Positions 50,690 through 62,010 of a DNA stretch of 64,000 nucleotides are shown here, piece by piece. This stretch comes from Megamerina dolium (lineage: Eukaryota > Arthropoda > Insecta > Diptera > Megamerinidae). The notes under the pieces were generated by a model. That model was not told the origin of the DNA, did not search any database, and saw only the letters and a list, made by a program, of their open reading frames with translations. Within the stretch, counting starts at the first letter, position 1, and the number at the start of each line of letters is the position of its first letter. The DNA lies in NCBI GenBank assembly GCA_963854835.1, contig OY978525.1, positions 4,483,501 through 4,547,500 of the forward strand. Direction: 5' to 3'. The translations under genes were made by a program, and so were the position numbers.

Positions 50690-51345
50690 ATACGAAGAAA
50701 GACGCATGAGTATTTTGACGGTGAAAAACGACGCATAAGAAAATAAGACGAAGAAAGAAGCGTAAACATTGTTGATGGCGAAAAAACGAAGCATGAAAAT
50801 AATTGACGGTGAAGAAAGACGCGTAAAACAGTTGACGGCGAAAAAAGACGCATACACGCGTAAACATATTTGTCGGCCAAGACGCATTGTGTGAGATTTA
50901 ACGCTCGAGATTTGGCGTCGCTGCAATTATCTGGCCGACTGGTAATAATTAGTGTATTTTTAAACAAATATATTTTGCGTTATGGATTGGTTGATTGAGC
51001 GTTGTGATAACCATAACGCCGTCAATTATGTTTATGCGTCTTTCTTTGCCGTCAATTATATTTACGCGTCTTTCTACGACGAAGTTTTTTTCACGCGTCT
51101 TTTTTCACGGTCAATTTTTGAGCGCGCGCCTTTCTTCGTATGCACCGACGATATATTTTATCAACCGACGTACGAGTTTTGAGGATGGGCTGAATCTGAT
51201 GGAAACAACGTGTAACTCCCATATAAAAATATGCTTACGCTAGTATTTTTTCACATTTTACGTATGACGAAGTTTTTTTCACGCATCTCTTTTCGCGGTC
51301 AATTTTTGAGCACGCATCTATTTTTGTATGCACCAACGATATAAT
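50690..51345. mobile_element. Fold-back element built of ~30-bp subrepeats
   Basis: Left arm (50694-50865) holds about six units of the form GAAGAAAGACGCGTAAAA plus GTTGACGGC. Right arm (51018-51160) holds the inverse (GCCGTCAATTATATTTACGC, GTCTTTCTACG) and a partial duplicate at 51265-51345. A ~150-bp spacer separates the arms. The arms would pair as a long imperfect hairpin, the layout of Foldback-type elements. No transposase is inside. Open frames here are by-products of the repeat. Confidence 0.65.
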
Positions 51346-51359
51346 TTACCAATTTCATT

Positions 51360-51860
51360 ATGAATAAATTCATGTTACAACAACGTTTGGAAATCGTCCA
51401 AATATTTTTTTAAGAACGCACAAATAATGCAACGTCCATTATTGTGAATGACAAGCGTGTTCGGAGCATGTTAATTGATATTTTATTTACGGAAATTGAT
51501 GAAATCAATTCGGATGACATCTAATTTCAACAAGACTCTCTTCAACTTCCCATACAGCCGGCGTTACGATGGATCTTTTGTGCAGAAAATTCGGTGATTC
51601 GATAATTTCAATAAATGTCCCCAAGAACTACCCACCAAGATTGTGTGATTTAACGTCACTGGTCTATTTTTTATGGGTTTATATTAAATCATCGGTTTAC
51701 GACACCAATCAATCCAAAAGTATTGGCAAGCTTGAAGCCAACATATGAGCCACAATAGTCGCCATACAACCCGAAATGCTGCACAGAATCATCTAAAATT
51801 GAAGTGACCAGATAAGACAATGAAAGAAGAGCCTTGATAGCCATTTGAATGATATTTTGT
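51360..51860 (+). mobile_element. Decayed IS630/mariner-type transposase (helix-turn-helix DUF4817-like)
   Basis: The + strand reads MNKFMLQQRLEIVQIFF (N-terminal HTH start), then FQQDSLQLPIQPALRWIF (altered FQQDG catalytic block) and, near 51660-51730, words like FYGFILNHRF and LASLKPTYEP that correspond to the FLWG...LKANI end. Most of the central domain is missing. Confidence 0.45.
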
Positions 51861-51916
51861 ATAAATCATATATGGTATAAAATAAGAAAATAAAAAATAA
51901 TAAATATGTGGCACTT

Positions 51917-52238
51917 AAACTAACGAAGGGCTCTTTGGTCGAGGTTCTCTTCCATTATTGTTGAGCGTGTTAAATTTTGGACAGTATTAGAAGGGACCTA
52001 CTTATTTTAGCCGCTTCCGAACGACAGAATTCTTGCGACATCACTTTTTCTGAAATGTGTGACAGAGTTCCTTCAGAAGCTTTTCCATGGCAATTTGTTA
52101 CTGCCGGAAAAATTGTCAATTGCTTGCCGACATGTGGGTACCGTACTAAAGAAAAATGTTTTCGATATTAAATTTATTATGTTTCAGCCGGGAATTGAAC
52201 CCACGACCTACACTATCTACTGAGCTACGACTACCACA
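51917..52238 (-). mobile_element. tRNA-derived SINE, copy 3
   Basis: Minus-strand tRNA-like head at the high-coordinate end (TAGTCGTAGCTCAGTAGA as box A; GTCGTGGGTTCAATTCCCGG as box B). The body has (+ strand) TTTTAGCCGCTTCCGAACGA and AGAAGCTTTTCCATGG. This is one of the better-preserved copies. Confidence 0.8.
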
Positions 52239-53681
52239 TAAAATGGCATAAAATATACCATATAATAAAAGCGAAACTTCTCAAATTTGACTAAATTTTC
52301 TGTGTTTTATTTCAATTTCAAAACCTATCGTTTTTTATAAGTAAGCTTTCAATTTGAATCATTAATTATGTATGGTCTTCCATTGGGAAACAAGTGTTCG
52401 TCCCAAATGCTGGAAAATTTTTATTATGGTTTCCGACATATTGAAGTCTAACATCAAGAAAGTTGTAATGCCAAACGCAAAAAAAAAAGAGTAGGCAAAT
52501 TGGTCGCTGACAATTTGCTCGAACAATTTACATGGAAATGACTTATAATGCCGTATAGCAGCATTTTATTTTAGCAATTTAGCAAATATTATTAAAAATA
52601 TTTTAATATTTGACATAATTTCGTATTGATAAAATTATTGAAATTTTTCATCGACAAATGTCTTGGTAGAATTTTTGAAGATCTGAAGGCCAAATACAAT
52701 TCGAGATTTGGAACTTTCGTAATGATGCAAAACAACTTTCTATAACTGAGAACTTTCATAAACTCAAATAGAATCAGCAGTGGGAGCCAAATAAAACAGA
52801 GAAAGAAATCACGGCGAATTTGTCCAGCAAATTCAATACTTTGACAAAAAATCGAAATCAAGAGTATTGCCAGCAAATTTAAGTTAAAATTTGGCATACA
52901 AATTTAATATAGGATTATCGATAAATAGTTTTGCAGCGAATTGTCTTGTTATTTGAGAAAAAATATAATTAAAAAAAAAATTCTTTAAAAATACAAACGC
53001 CATCAGCCATCGAACATGATAACAAAATTATAATCATAGCACAAAATTCGAAGCGATAATAAACTGATTCATCATGATGTACAGTATTTAAAAAAATTCT
53101 ATATGATAATCATATTAGTTTGTCTGATTTCTAAAATAATGTACACAACCTAAATAAGTGTTGCCAAAAAATGTATTTTTGGCATCAAACTACTTATAGA
53201 AATAGAAAAATTGGAATGTGCACTCGTATGAATGTGGAATATCATCTAGTCAATCAATTGAATTGTTCAATATTATTGGCATTCATTAGAGTCAACTACT
53301 ATTACATACTTTTAGAATGTATATTATGTATATTTTGTGTGTGTGTGTGTGTTTTTATTATTATTATTATTATTTTTTTTTTGTATAAATACGATTTTAT
53401 AATGCATGTGAGGAACAACGCATTCTTTGACTATTCAAGTATCAGCAACAGCGCCTCGTTATTTTCTGATGTTTTGCACCTTTGGCTAAATTGTTGCTGA
53501 CATCGTTGTTGTTGTAGTTGTTGTTGTATTATTGAAATATAAGTTGCCGGCCGGTATTTGTTGTTGTTGTTTGTTTATATCGCCTCGATATATTAAGTGA
53601 ACAATCCTGTATTTACGAGTACCTACTATGTATATGTGAGTGAATGACCAACTGACTATCTGACTCTGGGTGTTGTTAGTG

Positions 53682-53704
53682 CGTGTGTGTGTGTGTGTGT
53701 GTGT
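53682..53704. repeat. (GT)n microsatellite
   Basis: About 11 GT units. Confidence 0.9.
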
Positions 53705-53963
53705 TTGTATGTATGTACGTGAGTGTGCGTGCAAACTTGTTTTTGTTGCTAACATTTTGTCATTCTTTTTTTTTTTGTTTTTTTCGCTGTTGCTATATTT
53801 TAGTTTTACATTGTTTATATTTTCCCCCTTGATTGTCTGCTTCATGTATACGAATACGAATATGTATAGTATGTAGAAGCATGTAGTGTTAGTGTATTCT
53901 ATTTAATGGAAGGTTATCGTTTGCTCTTGAACTTGAGCAAAAAGGAAATAAACAACAGCATCA

Positions 53964-53989
53964 TCAACAACAACAACAACAACAACAAT
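53964..53989. repeat. (AAC)n microsatellite
   Basis: About eight CAA/AAC units. Confidence 0.9.
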
Positions 53990-54245
53990 ACAGTAGTAAA
54001 AGTAGCAGCCAACTTTGATTCAATATGCAACAGCAACAACAGATATTTTAATGGCATAACATATTTCTTGATTCACCTTTTGCCATAGCCGTGTACAGGC
54101 ACATACAATTAATCTTTCATTGTTATGATTGTAGAAACAAAATAATAGAAAATTTTATATTAATATTAATATTAAATATAATTAATAGTTGATAGGAATT
54201 ATTTGAAAAATTTTATTTTTTTGTACACATTAAAATTATTATATT

Positions 54246-54254
54246 AAAAAAAAA
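54246..54254 (-). terminator. Pol III terminator of tRNA-Glu
   Basis: Nine consecutive T on the transcribed minus strand directly downstream of the tRNA. Confidence 0.85.
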
Positions 54255-54258
54255 TTAT

Positions 54259-54330
54259 TTCCCATACCGGGAATCGAACCCGGGCCTTCTGGGTGAAAGC
54301 CAGATATCCTAGCCACTAGACCATATGGGA
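54259..54330 (-). tRNA. tRNA-Glu (anticodon UUC)
   Basis: The minus strand folds into a canonical 72-nt tRNA without intron: acceptor arms TCCCATA/TATGGGA with discriminator A, D arm in GTCTAGTGGCTAGGAT (box A), anticodon stem TCTGG/CCAGA around the loop CTTTCAC with anticodon TTC, T arm CCGGGTTCGATTCCCGG (box B). A run of nine T follows 4 nt after the end. It lies antisense within the presumed long intron. No mismatch in the stems is seen, so it is probably functional. Confidence 0.97.
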
Positions 54331-54460
54331 TATATTGTTTCAATTGACACAAAGTGGACAATGTGCATTTATCTATCGAATACTTTTAATAGATTTGTCT
54401 GCATTACTGTACGTGGTGATGCTATTTTAGAAAATTATTCTAATTTGCAAATTCAAAAGA

Positions 54461-55590
54461 TTTCCCTCTCGAATGTGAGTGGTAAACGGTAAATGTAAAG
54501 AGAAAATTCCAATATAATGCATTTATATAGCTGCGGTCCTCTGCAATTGGTCACTGTTAAGACAACATGAATTAAGATCGAATTGAATTAATGTCGAAAA
54601 ATATTTGCAACAATGTCGAAATTTTGTTTGCTAATTTTTCAAAGTTATTGGAAGAAAAGAAATTGAAATAATGACGAAAAAAATTGCAGGAATTAAATTT
54701 TCGACATTAATGCATAAATTTTTGCAATAATGTCGAAATGTTATTGCATCATTATTTATGTATAATAATTTAAATATATCTATGCGCATAAAGCCATCTT
54801 AATAAATGCTTACACCAGCGAACTTAAGTTTCTTTTATAACGTCCGCTTTGATATTTCAACTCAATAGAAAAAAACCGCTAAAGATTTCCCTATCATAGT
54901 GAATGGTAAATGCAAAGAGAAAATTCTAATATAATGCGTTTATATAACTGCTGTCATCTGCAATTGGTAGCTGTTAAGGCAACATGAATTAAGATCGAAT
55001 TGAATTAATGTTGAAAAATATTTGCGACAATGTCGAAAATTTAGTTGTCATATTTTTAGAGTTATTTCAAAAAGAAAATTGAAATAATGTCGAACAAAAC
55101 TTTAGAAATTAAATTTTCGACATTAATGCATAAATTTTTGCAATAATGTCGAATTGTAATTGTAATATTAAGATTATATTAAAATATTAAAATATTTATA
55201 CACAAATAATGATGCAATAACATTTCGACATTATTGCAAAAATTTATGCAATAATGTCGAAAATTTAATTAATAGCGCAATGTTTTTACCAGCAAACTAT
55301 TTTTTCCAATTTTTTTTTTTTTTTGCATCTATCCTTCAGATAATTAGCAAATACTTATGATTAATTATACAAATTTAATTCAACTTGTGTGAGAAATTAT
55401 TGTAATTCACAATGTCCTCTTCTACTTTTGGAACATTAGGGTCATGGTGTAATCTGTCGTTTGTGAAGTACCATGGTGCCCTTGGTGCCAACATTCTGGA
55501 CTGGAAGCGTTGAATTATGTCAGCAAAATTTAGTTTCGTTTATAACGTCAGCTATAATATTTCGACTGAATAGAAAAAAAATACTGCTAC
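54461..55590. repeat. ~425-bp direct repeat with embedded long inverted repeat
   Basis: The block starting TTTCCCT, then AATGGTAAATG-like, AACATGAATTAAGATCGAAT and ending ATTTCAACTCAATAGAAAAA occurs at 54461-54885 and again from 54886. The second copy is expanded to about 55590. Within, 54691-54770 and 55191-55270 are near-perfect inverted copies over 80 bp (AATTAAATTTTCGACATTA...), and 55107-55154 pairs with 55221-55270 as a closer hairpin. Likely a MITE-like or fold-back family. No coding. Confidence 0.7.
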
Positions 55591-55599
55591 AAATTTTCT

Positions 55600-57860
55600 A
55601 TAAAAATACATTTTAGACTTCAAACATATTTATCCAATAAATTGACTCAAAAAATAAATAAGTTAACGATTTAATATAGTCGGCAGATAGATTCGAAATA
55701 ATGAGATTTTTGAGAATTTTTTAAAAGTGTTTAGCTCAAAAATAACTTGCTGTTGGGCCAATATATTTTGAGTTGAGTTTAAGATATTACTGTCAAAATA
55801 TTTAAATATTTTCATATAAGCAGTCAGATGAGGTACAGAAAAAAATACAGACCTTTCGAAAAGTCTGTAAATTTTTTTTCTTTTTATAACTGTACAAATT
55901 CATAATCGGGAGGATTCAATGTTGCAATGTTTGATTGTTTAAAAACGCAAGTGATTCGAAACCAGGGGTTTAACGGTAGTATGTAGAGATAGTGGAGAAA
56001 TGTTGGAAGGCGGTGGAACCTTGTGAGCGAAGAAGGGGGTTAAATTTGATAAGAAATTTGGATTTTATAGAGCAGCTCCTAAAAAATAGATATACGGAGT
56101 TATAATTTTTTTCATTTTGAATGACTGCATCCATAAGGGGTGGCAAACCCATGATGTTTTTTTAAAACATCCCACCCTTTAAGGAGGCTCCCATTCAAAA
56201 TGGGATTAGGGGAATAATTATGTTAGGCAAAAAAGTTGGGATGGCATAACTAATGCAGGTCGGCTATGAGGCTAAAATTGAGCTTGTAAATTCAAATGAA
56301 TTATAGGTTAATTTTAAAGGGGCAAGGGTTTAAAGGATGCAGATAAGTAATTAGGATGTTTCTGGGAAATGTTTGAGGGAAATACTGAAATAAACAATTG
56401 AATGGGGATCGGTCATATATTTTATCCCACACAGGTATTCTGAATGCGGTAGGAGAGGAATTTCGTGGAAATGTCAAAATTTTTTATGCGGAATTCCCAG
56501 AAAAGTGAATATAAGGAGAAGAGAAGAATAATTGAATAATCAGTCATATATTTTGACACGCTAGAGACGAGATTTTATGGCTGAAAATTTTCATGTTAAT
56601 TTTTCTTACAAATTTAGATCTTTTGAGTGAGTTCTAATGTGTCATAATATCATCAATTGGGACGAAACCTGATATATAGAATTTTTTTTTTTTAACAAAT
56701 CGATAATTTTTAGCTCATGAGAGACAGGAATTTCAAAGTTTTCTAAAAACAGTCCACCCTAGTTTATAGACATCTGTATTTATTTACCGTTAATCTATTT
56801 GGAAATTGTTAGCAAAGTTTAGTAAAACGATTTTTCACCACAAATGTATTTTTTTTTTTTTAATTTAATTTAATTTTGATTTATTTTTTGTCGATGAATT
56901 ACTGACCACCTGCTGCTATTAGTAGTGCTCTGCTGCTGATATTGTCACATTCACACTTTTGAAATAGTTTACAACATCTGCCGATGATTGGCAAATAAGT
57001 GTGAAAATGTGCAAATGCAAAAACAACAATAACAATAGTAACATTGGAAAGTGTTTATTGAAAATTTTTGTTGTTTTATATTTTCTCCCTCATTTTTCTT
57101 TTTTTTTTGTGTTGAATTGTTTTTTTTTTTAGGTCAATGCAGGTTGAGGCTAAAAGATTGTTGCCAACAACTGCAAAAAATATTTTGTCTGCAACCACTT
57201 TTTTATTAATATAAGCATGTATGTTTAAATGTGTTTGCTGAATTTGTGCTGCAGCAGGCAACATTTTTCTATTGTTACTAATGCAGTTGTTGTTGTTGTT
57301 GTTGTTGTTGCTATTTTGTATTCACTTTAAAACCAGGTCACAAATATATGCTGGCTCTTGTTTTTTTTTTCGTTTATGTAGCAAAGTGCATACACATACG
57401 TGATTATAGCAACAACAAACAATGATAAATGAGTATTTATGCATAAATGTGGTATCATACATGAACATATGCACATTTATTTCCATATATGTGAGGATTT
57501 GCAAGGATAATTATGGTAGGATATAATAGCAGTATGGTTGATTTGAACAAAAATACTACAAAAAAAAAAAAAAAAATATGGTAATAATAATAACATAGTA
57601 GCGCAACAAATCATTGTTATTTACAACAGATAATGGCTTTCAACGACATTCTTTGTTATTACTTTGTTTACTAGGTTTACTAGGTTAAATAGAGCATAAC
57701 ACAATACACACATACACACAGAGAGAGATGATTTGAATAAGCGCATTGAGATTACATTAATTTCTGCAAATAAATTGTTTGTTAATTTTCATGCGAAAGT
57801 TGAAATTTTAATAGAAAAAACCATAATGAAATAATTAGAAATATCATTTGCCTTGTGGTT
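55600..57860. other. Intronic DNA, nothing recognised
   Basis: AT-rich, with a (GTT)n tract at 57285-57311. The part 55900-56560 is less AT-rich and may be an old transposon, but no diagnostic frame was found on either strand. Confidence 0.4.
57285..57311. repeat. (GTT)n microsatellite
   Basis: About nine GTT units. Confidence 0.9.
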
Positions 57861-57862
57861 GT

Positions 57863-57942
57863 TATAGTCTCATGTTGCCATAGCCTCATGTTGCCATAGC
57901 CTCATGTTGCCATAGCCTCATGTTGCTATAGCCTCATGTTGC
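57863..57942. repeat. 16-bp minisatellite, five copies
   Basis: The unit CCATAGCCTCATGTTG is repeated five times with single-base changes. It is followed at once by GAGGTTGCTGATTCGATTCC, which contains a tRNA B-box-like core (GATTCGATTCC). Confidence 0.85.
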
Positions 57943-58338
57943 GTGAGGTTGCTGATTCGATTCCCAGACGAGTCAACACGATACAAAATTTCTTTCAAAG
58001 AATTAGAAATATAATTTTTCGAACGATATACACTTGCCAGCAAGCAATGAGTAAATTTTCCATTTAATTTTTCCTTTAGAGAACTGTATGATAAAGCTCA
58101 GATGTGTCTATATTAAAGAGATTTAAAAATTTCGTTTACTAATTTTTTCATTAAAATTTTTTTCATACTTTAAATGATACTGTATACTTCAAAATGAGAT
58201 GAATGTGTATCGCCACCAATCACTCAAAGCCCGCAGTTAAATTCACTTTAGTTATACAATCAATATAATTTATATATATATTTTTTTCTCCCACTCTCCA
58301 CTCTCACCTACATACATACGATTACATCTTGCCTTAGG

Positions 58339-58369
<31 letters not shown>

Positions 58370-59694
58370 ATTGTGTATGTATGTGATATATGTATGTGTG
58401 ATGAAAATCTTAAAAGCGGAAATCAATCAAAATGACAAGTTTAAATAATCAACACTATACTCGTCTCTGCCTTTCTCATTTGTCACATCATTCATTGATG
58501 CTCGTTATTATTATGTATTTGCTTTTTATTTGAGCAACCAACAGCAACAACAACAACAACAACGACATTAACTGTGACAGAGCAGTAAAGTAATGTTTTA
58601 TCGCGAATATGCAATGAAACTCAATCAATAGAAATGAGAAGAACAGCCTGACCCGGCCTGTTTGTATTATTTTTTTTTTTGGGAGGGGTGAAAAACAACC
58701 ACAAATAGCAATACAAATTCCCCTGTGTGCTTTAGCGTTTTTGATGAAAATCGTTAAGCGTTGGAATTCGTATCAGCAATAAAATAAAAAATGTGTCCTT
58801 TAATGTTGCTGCTGCTGCTGCTGTGTGTATCTTTATCTATAACGTTCTGTATATTGGCCTTCGGCAGTTGTGTCTACATATAATACCATTTTATGGTACA
58901 TGGGTAACACAAAGAAGACAACAAATACCGGATGAGAGATACACATTTCCGTATATATGCTGTACATACGATATATGTATACCTTTATGAATGTTTTGGA
59001 GCAAAATCATTGAAACATTTATCATATTGGACGCTGGAGGCCATAAGCACCCTAACCTACTATGATGACAAAGGATATGCTGACACGTGTTCCCATGTAC
59101 GAGTTAATGCAACTGTCATTAATTATATGCATAGGTAGATAGGCATATGTAGTGCCACTGACTTGCTGTTGTGATTTTATAAATTCTCATCTCATTTGTC
59201 ACTTTTGTACCAAAATTTCAGTATGTATCATTGTAAATTTAAGGTGGACAGAATAATATGTAGAGTATGTAGTTGGTTTTTTTATTTTATAGTGTCATAG
59301 TTTTAAATTTAAGAGTACCACAAAAAAAAACTACAGGTAACTTTAATCCTATTTAGTGGCTTGGGGAGGAAATTCAACGTAAAATTCTTTTGTATCGCAA
59401 AGTCCTTTAATATTTGAAATTAATCTTGGTTTATCGTACTCTCAATCAACTTGTGTTATTGTTGTGACTTCGAAGGTATCAGTGTACTTCTTCCGAAATA
59501 GAGCTTTCAAACCCTTCGAGTGCAATTCATACAGCTACAGTGGATGACACGAGAACTATAAATTTTGGTTATAAAAACAAAATAATAAATATTTTAAAAT
59601 TCTCAAAGTATACCTAGAATTACCTAGAATGCTAAGTTAGAGTAGGTTATGTGGCTGCCCTCTCTCTCTCTTAGAGGACACACTTAGGCTAGAA
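57943..59694. other. Intronic DNA, nothing recognised
   Basis: (GT)n at 58342-58369 and (AAC)n at about 58546-58563. Open frames near 58793-59138 have no family features. Confidence 0.45.
58342..58369. repeat. (GT)n microsatellite
   Basis: About 14 GT units. Confidence 0.9.
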
Positions 59695-59699
59695 ATGCC

Positions 59700-59991
59700 C
59701 TTGTGATATCACCGAGCTTCTTTTCCAATACTGTTGTGCGTGTTAAATTTGGATAGCATTAGAAGGGACCTACTTTACATTATTTTAACTTAGTTTTGTC
59801 ACAGAGCTCTTTTAAGAAGCATTTTTGGCAAATTGTTACTACCGGAAAAATTGCCAAATCTTGCCGACAGGTGGGTACCGTTCGAAAGAAAAATCATTTC
59901 GATGTTAAATTTTGTTTTGCTTCAGCCGGGGATTAAACCCACGGCCTACAGATCAGAAGGCCAACGCACTAACCACTGAGCTACGGCACCC
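59700..59991 (-). mobile_element. tRNA-derived SINE, copy 4 (clearest tRNA head)
   Basis: The minus strand begins GGGTGCCGTAGCTCAGTGG with TTAGTGCGTTGGCC (box A region), continues CTTCTGATCTGTAGGCC (anticodon-arm equivalent) and GTGGGTTTAATCCCCGGC (box B). The arm sequence most resembles tRNA-Arg(UCU). The body has (+ strand) GTCACAGAGCTCTTTTAAGA, AATTGTTACTACCGG and GACAGGTGGGTACCG. Length is about 290 bp. Confidence 0.8.
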
Positions 59992-60059
59992 TTAGAATGC
60001 TAAAGCATCAAATAATTTGTTTGACCTCGGAATCAAATTCACCTAGTGTGGAATTGATT

Positions 60060-60370
60060 CCCATACGATTCTACTGAAGTGTGTGTAGAAATAATTTTGA
60101 TTTTTTACGATAAATGGCTTAGAACATATGAGATCTACAACTCGGAGATATATTATCCAGTCCGTAAAGGTATCTTTCTAATTATGCAACAACGGGTTTT
60201 TCAACATCACTGCCTTGTTCACAGCTCTGTAGTGACTGTAACAGTCTAACATGTATATTTTATGAAGAAACGGTCTGACGGCTTCCAAAAACCATAAATC
60301 ACACCAAATAATAAATTTCCTTAGTCTGAAGAGTCTCCTATGAATTCTCTTCATTCGAAATATGAAAATT
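60060..60370 (-). mobile_element. Decayed IS630/mariner-type transposase fragment
   Basis: The minus strand has, in broken frames, words such as LQTKEIYYLVWFMVFGS that line up with the LHPQKLTVWCGLWASGIIGP stretch of the relic at 61.72-62.01 kb. Probably a second copy of that family. Confidence 0.3.
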
Positions 60371-60739
60371 TAGTACTTTAAAATTGCCCATAGTCTTAGC
60401 CGGAGTTAAAATAATCTTAAATGTAGTATCGATCAATTTGACATATTTTCCATGTAAAAATCTGTCAAAATGCTGATTTTAAATTTAAGTTTATTTTAAT
60501 TTTGTCTGGCTTTCGGCTCATTGCGTAACGGTCCACAAAATTAATAGACACAAGCGCAAACGCTTAGTACGGTGCCGAATTGCTTCATTATGGGGCGATT
60601 CGGTCCTCATTATGAGCTTTTTATCAATGCATCGTCGAGATTCTCTTCCGTGAGCACTGCCTGTCATTTGTGTGGACCGGTGATGTTCACTAGTTGCAGA
60701 TGCAGCACTACTTTGATTCGCTCCATGTAGCCATTATGT

Positions 60740-60891
60740 TTTCTGGAGTTTTTCGACAAGTCTAAGGCAAATTGTTACTACTCGAAGAGTTGTCAATTGC
60801 TTGCCGAAAGCTGCAACCCGTTCAAAAGAAAAATCTATTCAATATTATAGTTGCCGCCTCATCCTGATTGAACCACTGAGCTATAGCACCC
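60740..60891 (-). mobile_element. tRNA-derived SINE, copy 5, internally deleted
   Basis: The body words (+ strand) GGCAAATTGTTACTACTCGA and TCAATTGCTTGCCGA are followed by a shortened head with ACCACTGAGCTATAGCACCC. The B-box region is mostly lost. Confidence 0.6.
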
Positions 60892-60898
60892 AACTAAG

Positions 60899-61620
60899 AG
60901 TTTCGAGTAAGACAAATTCTGTACAAACCCATACCTCGCTATAAGGCCTCTCTTTATACGGCTATAAAAGCCTTTTTAATTATGTATTTTAATTATACGA
61001 CCGAAGTGCATTGCTGTTAGGAATTAATGTTGAAAACAACTGGCTAGTTTTACTGCCAACTTTTACGGAGCGAGTTAAATGTGTAGTTGAACTCGGATCG
61101 AACTCACGATTTACGGCTCAGAAAACCCAAGTACTGACCATTGAGCTACAGCACCCAACTAAAAGTTTCGAGTAAGACAAATTCTGTACAAACCCATACC
61201 TCGCTATACGGCCTCTCTTTATACGGCTATAACAGCCTTTTTAATTATCTATTTAATTCTGTGACCCAAACGCATTACTGTTAGGAATTAATGTTGAAAA
61301 TAATTGACTCGTTTTACGTCCAACTTTTACGGAGCGTATATTGAGGTATGTGTGTGGTTGATTCCGATCGAACACACGTTTTACAGCTCAGAAAGTCAAC
61401 GCACTAACCACTGATATACAGCATCCACCTAAAAGTTTCGAGTAAGACAAACTCTGTACACCCTTACCTCGCTATACGGCCTCTCTTTATACGGCTATAA
61501 CAGCCTTTTTAATTATGTGACCCAAATGCATTGCTGTTAGGAATTAATGGCGCAAATAATTGGCTCGTTTTACGGCCAACTTTTACGGAGCGTATAACGA
61601 GGTATGGGTGTAGTTGTTTC
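60899..61620. repeat. Tandem repeat, 266-270 bp unit, about 2.7 copies, each with a tRNA-like head
   Basis: GTTTCGAGTAAGACAAA starts units at 60899, 61165 and 61435. Each unit contains CCTCTCTTTATACGGCTATA, TTGCTGTTAGGAATTAATG and ACTTTTACGGAGCG. Each complete unit ends with a minus-strand tRNA-like head of the SINE type (+ strand CCATTGAGCTACAGCACCC). Copies are about 85-90% alike by eye. The third is partial. Confidence 0.85.
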
Positions 61621-61719
61621 TCCTCTCTTGTTCACGGACATTGATCTTTTAATGGTTAAACATTTAGTGAAAAATGGATGTAGTCCAAGCCTACTTCATA
61701 TACTTTCTTTCAAATAATT

Positions 61720-62010
61720 TACAATAATTAAGATATTGGACCAATGATTCCACTAGCCCATAAACCGCACCAAACAGTAAGTTTTTGTGGATGTAATGGT
61801 GCTTGAAGAATTTCTTATGGATTGTCTACACTACAAATCCGACAATTTTGCTTGTCCACATACCCATTGACCCAAAAACGAACCTCATCACTGAATAAAA
61901 TTAGCGATCTGTAGCAATCTTTGAGTTTGGATAACAAAAACAAGATTCTCGTAGGAAAATTTCAATATCTACAAGCATTGTTGCAGTGTAAATCTTTCCA
62001 TGATGAAATT
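61720..62010 (-). mobile_element. IS630/mariner-type transposase relic (DUF4817-like family)
   Basis: The minus strand reads SLILFSDEVRFWVNGYVDKQ, then NCRICSVDNP, and LHPQKLTVWCGLWASGIIGP, a well-known block of arthropod Tc1/mariner-superfamily proteins (FSDE with first acidic residues; KLTVWCGL). Only this part is left; the FQQDG block and ends are not seen. Confidence 0.6.

Larger units (their letters stand above)
49188..50690. other. Intronic DNA rich in simple repeats
   Basis: It contains (AC)n at 49467-49509, (GAT)n at 49771-49795, CAGTCAGTCA repeats near 49710-49730 and long T-runs. No gene is seen. Confidence 0.55.
52240..54243. other. Intronic DNA, nothing recognised apart from microsatellites
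   Basis: It has (GT)n tracts at 53335-53352 and 53682-53704, TTG-rich tracts near 53505-53570 and (AAC)n at 53964-53989. No conserved frame is seen. Confidence 0.5.
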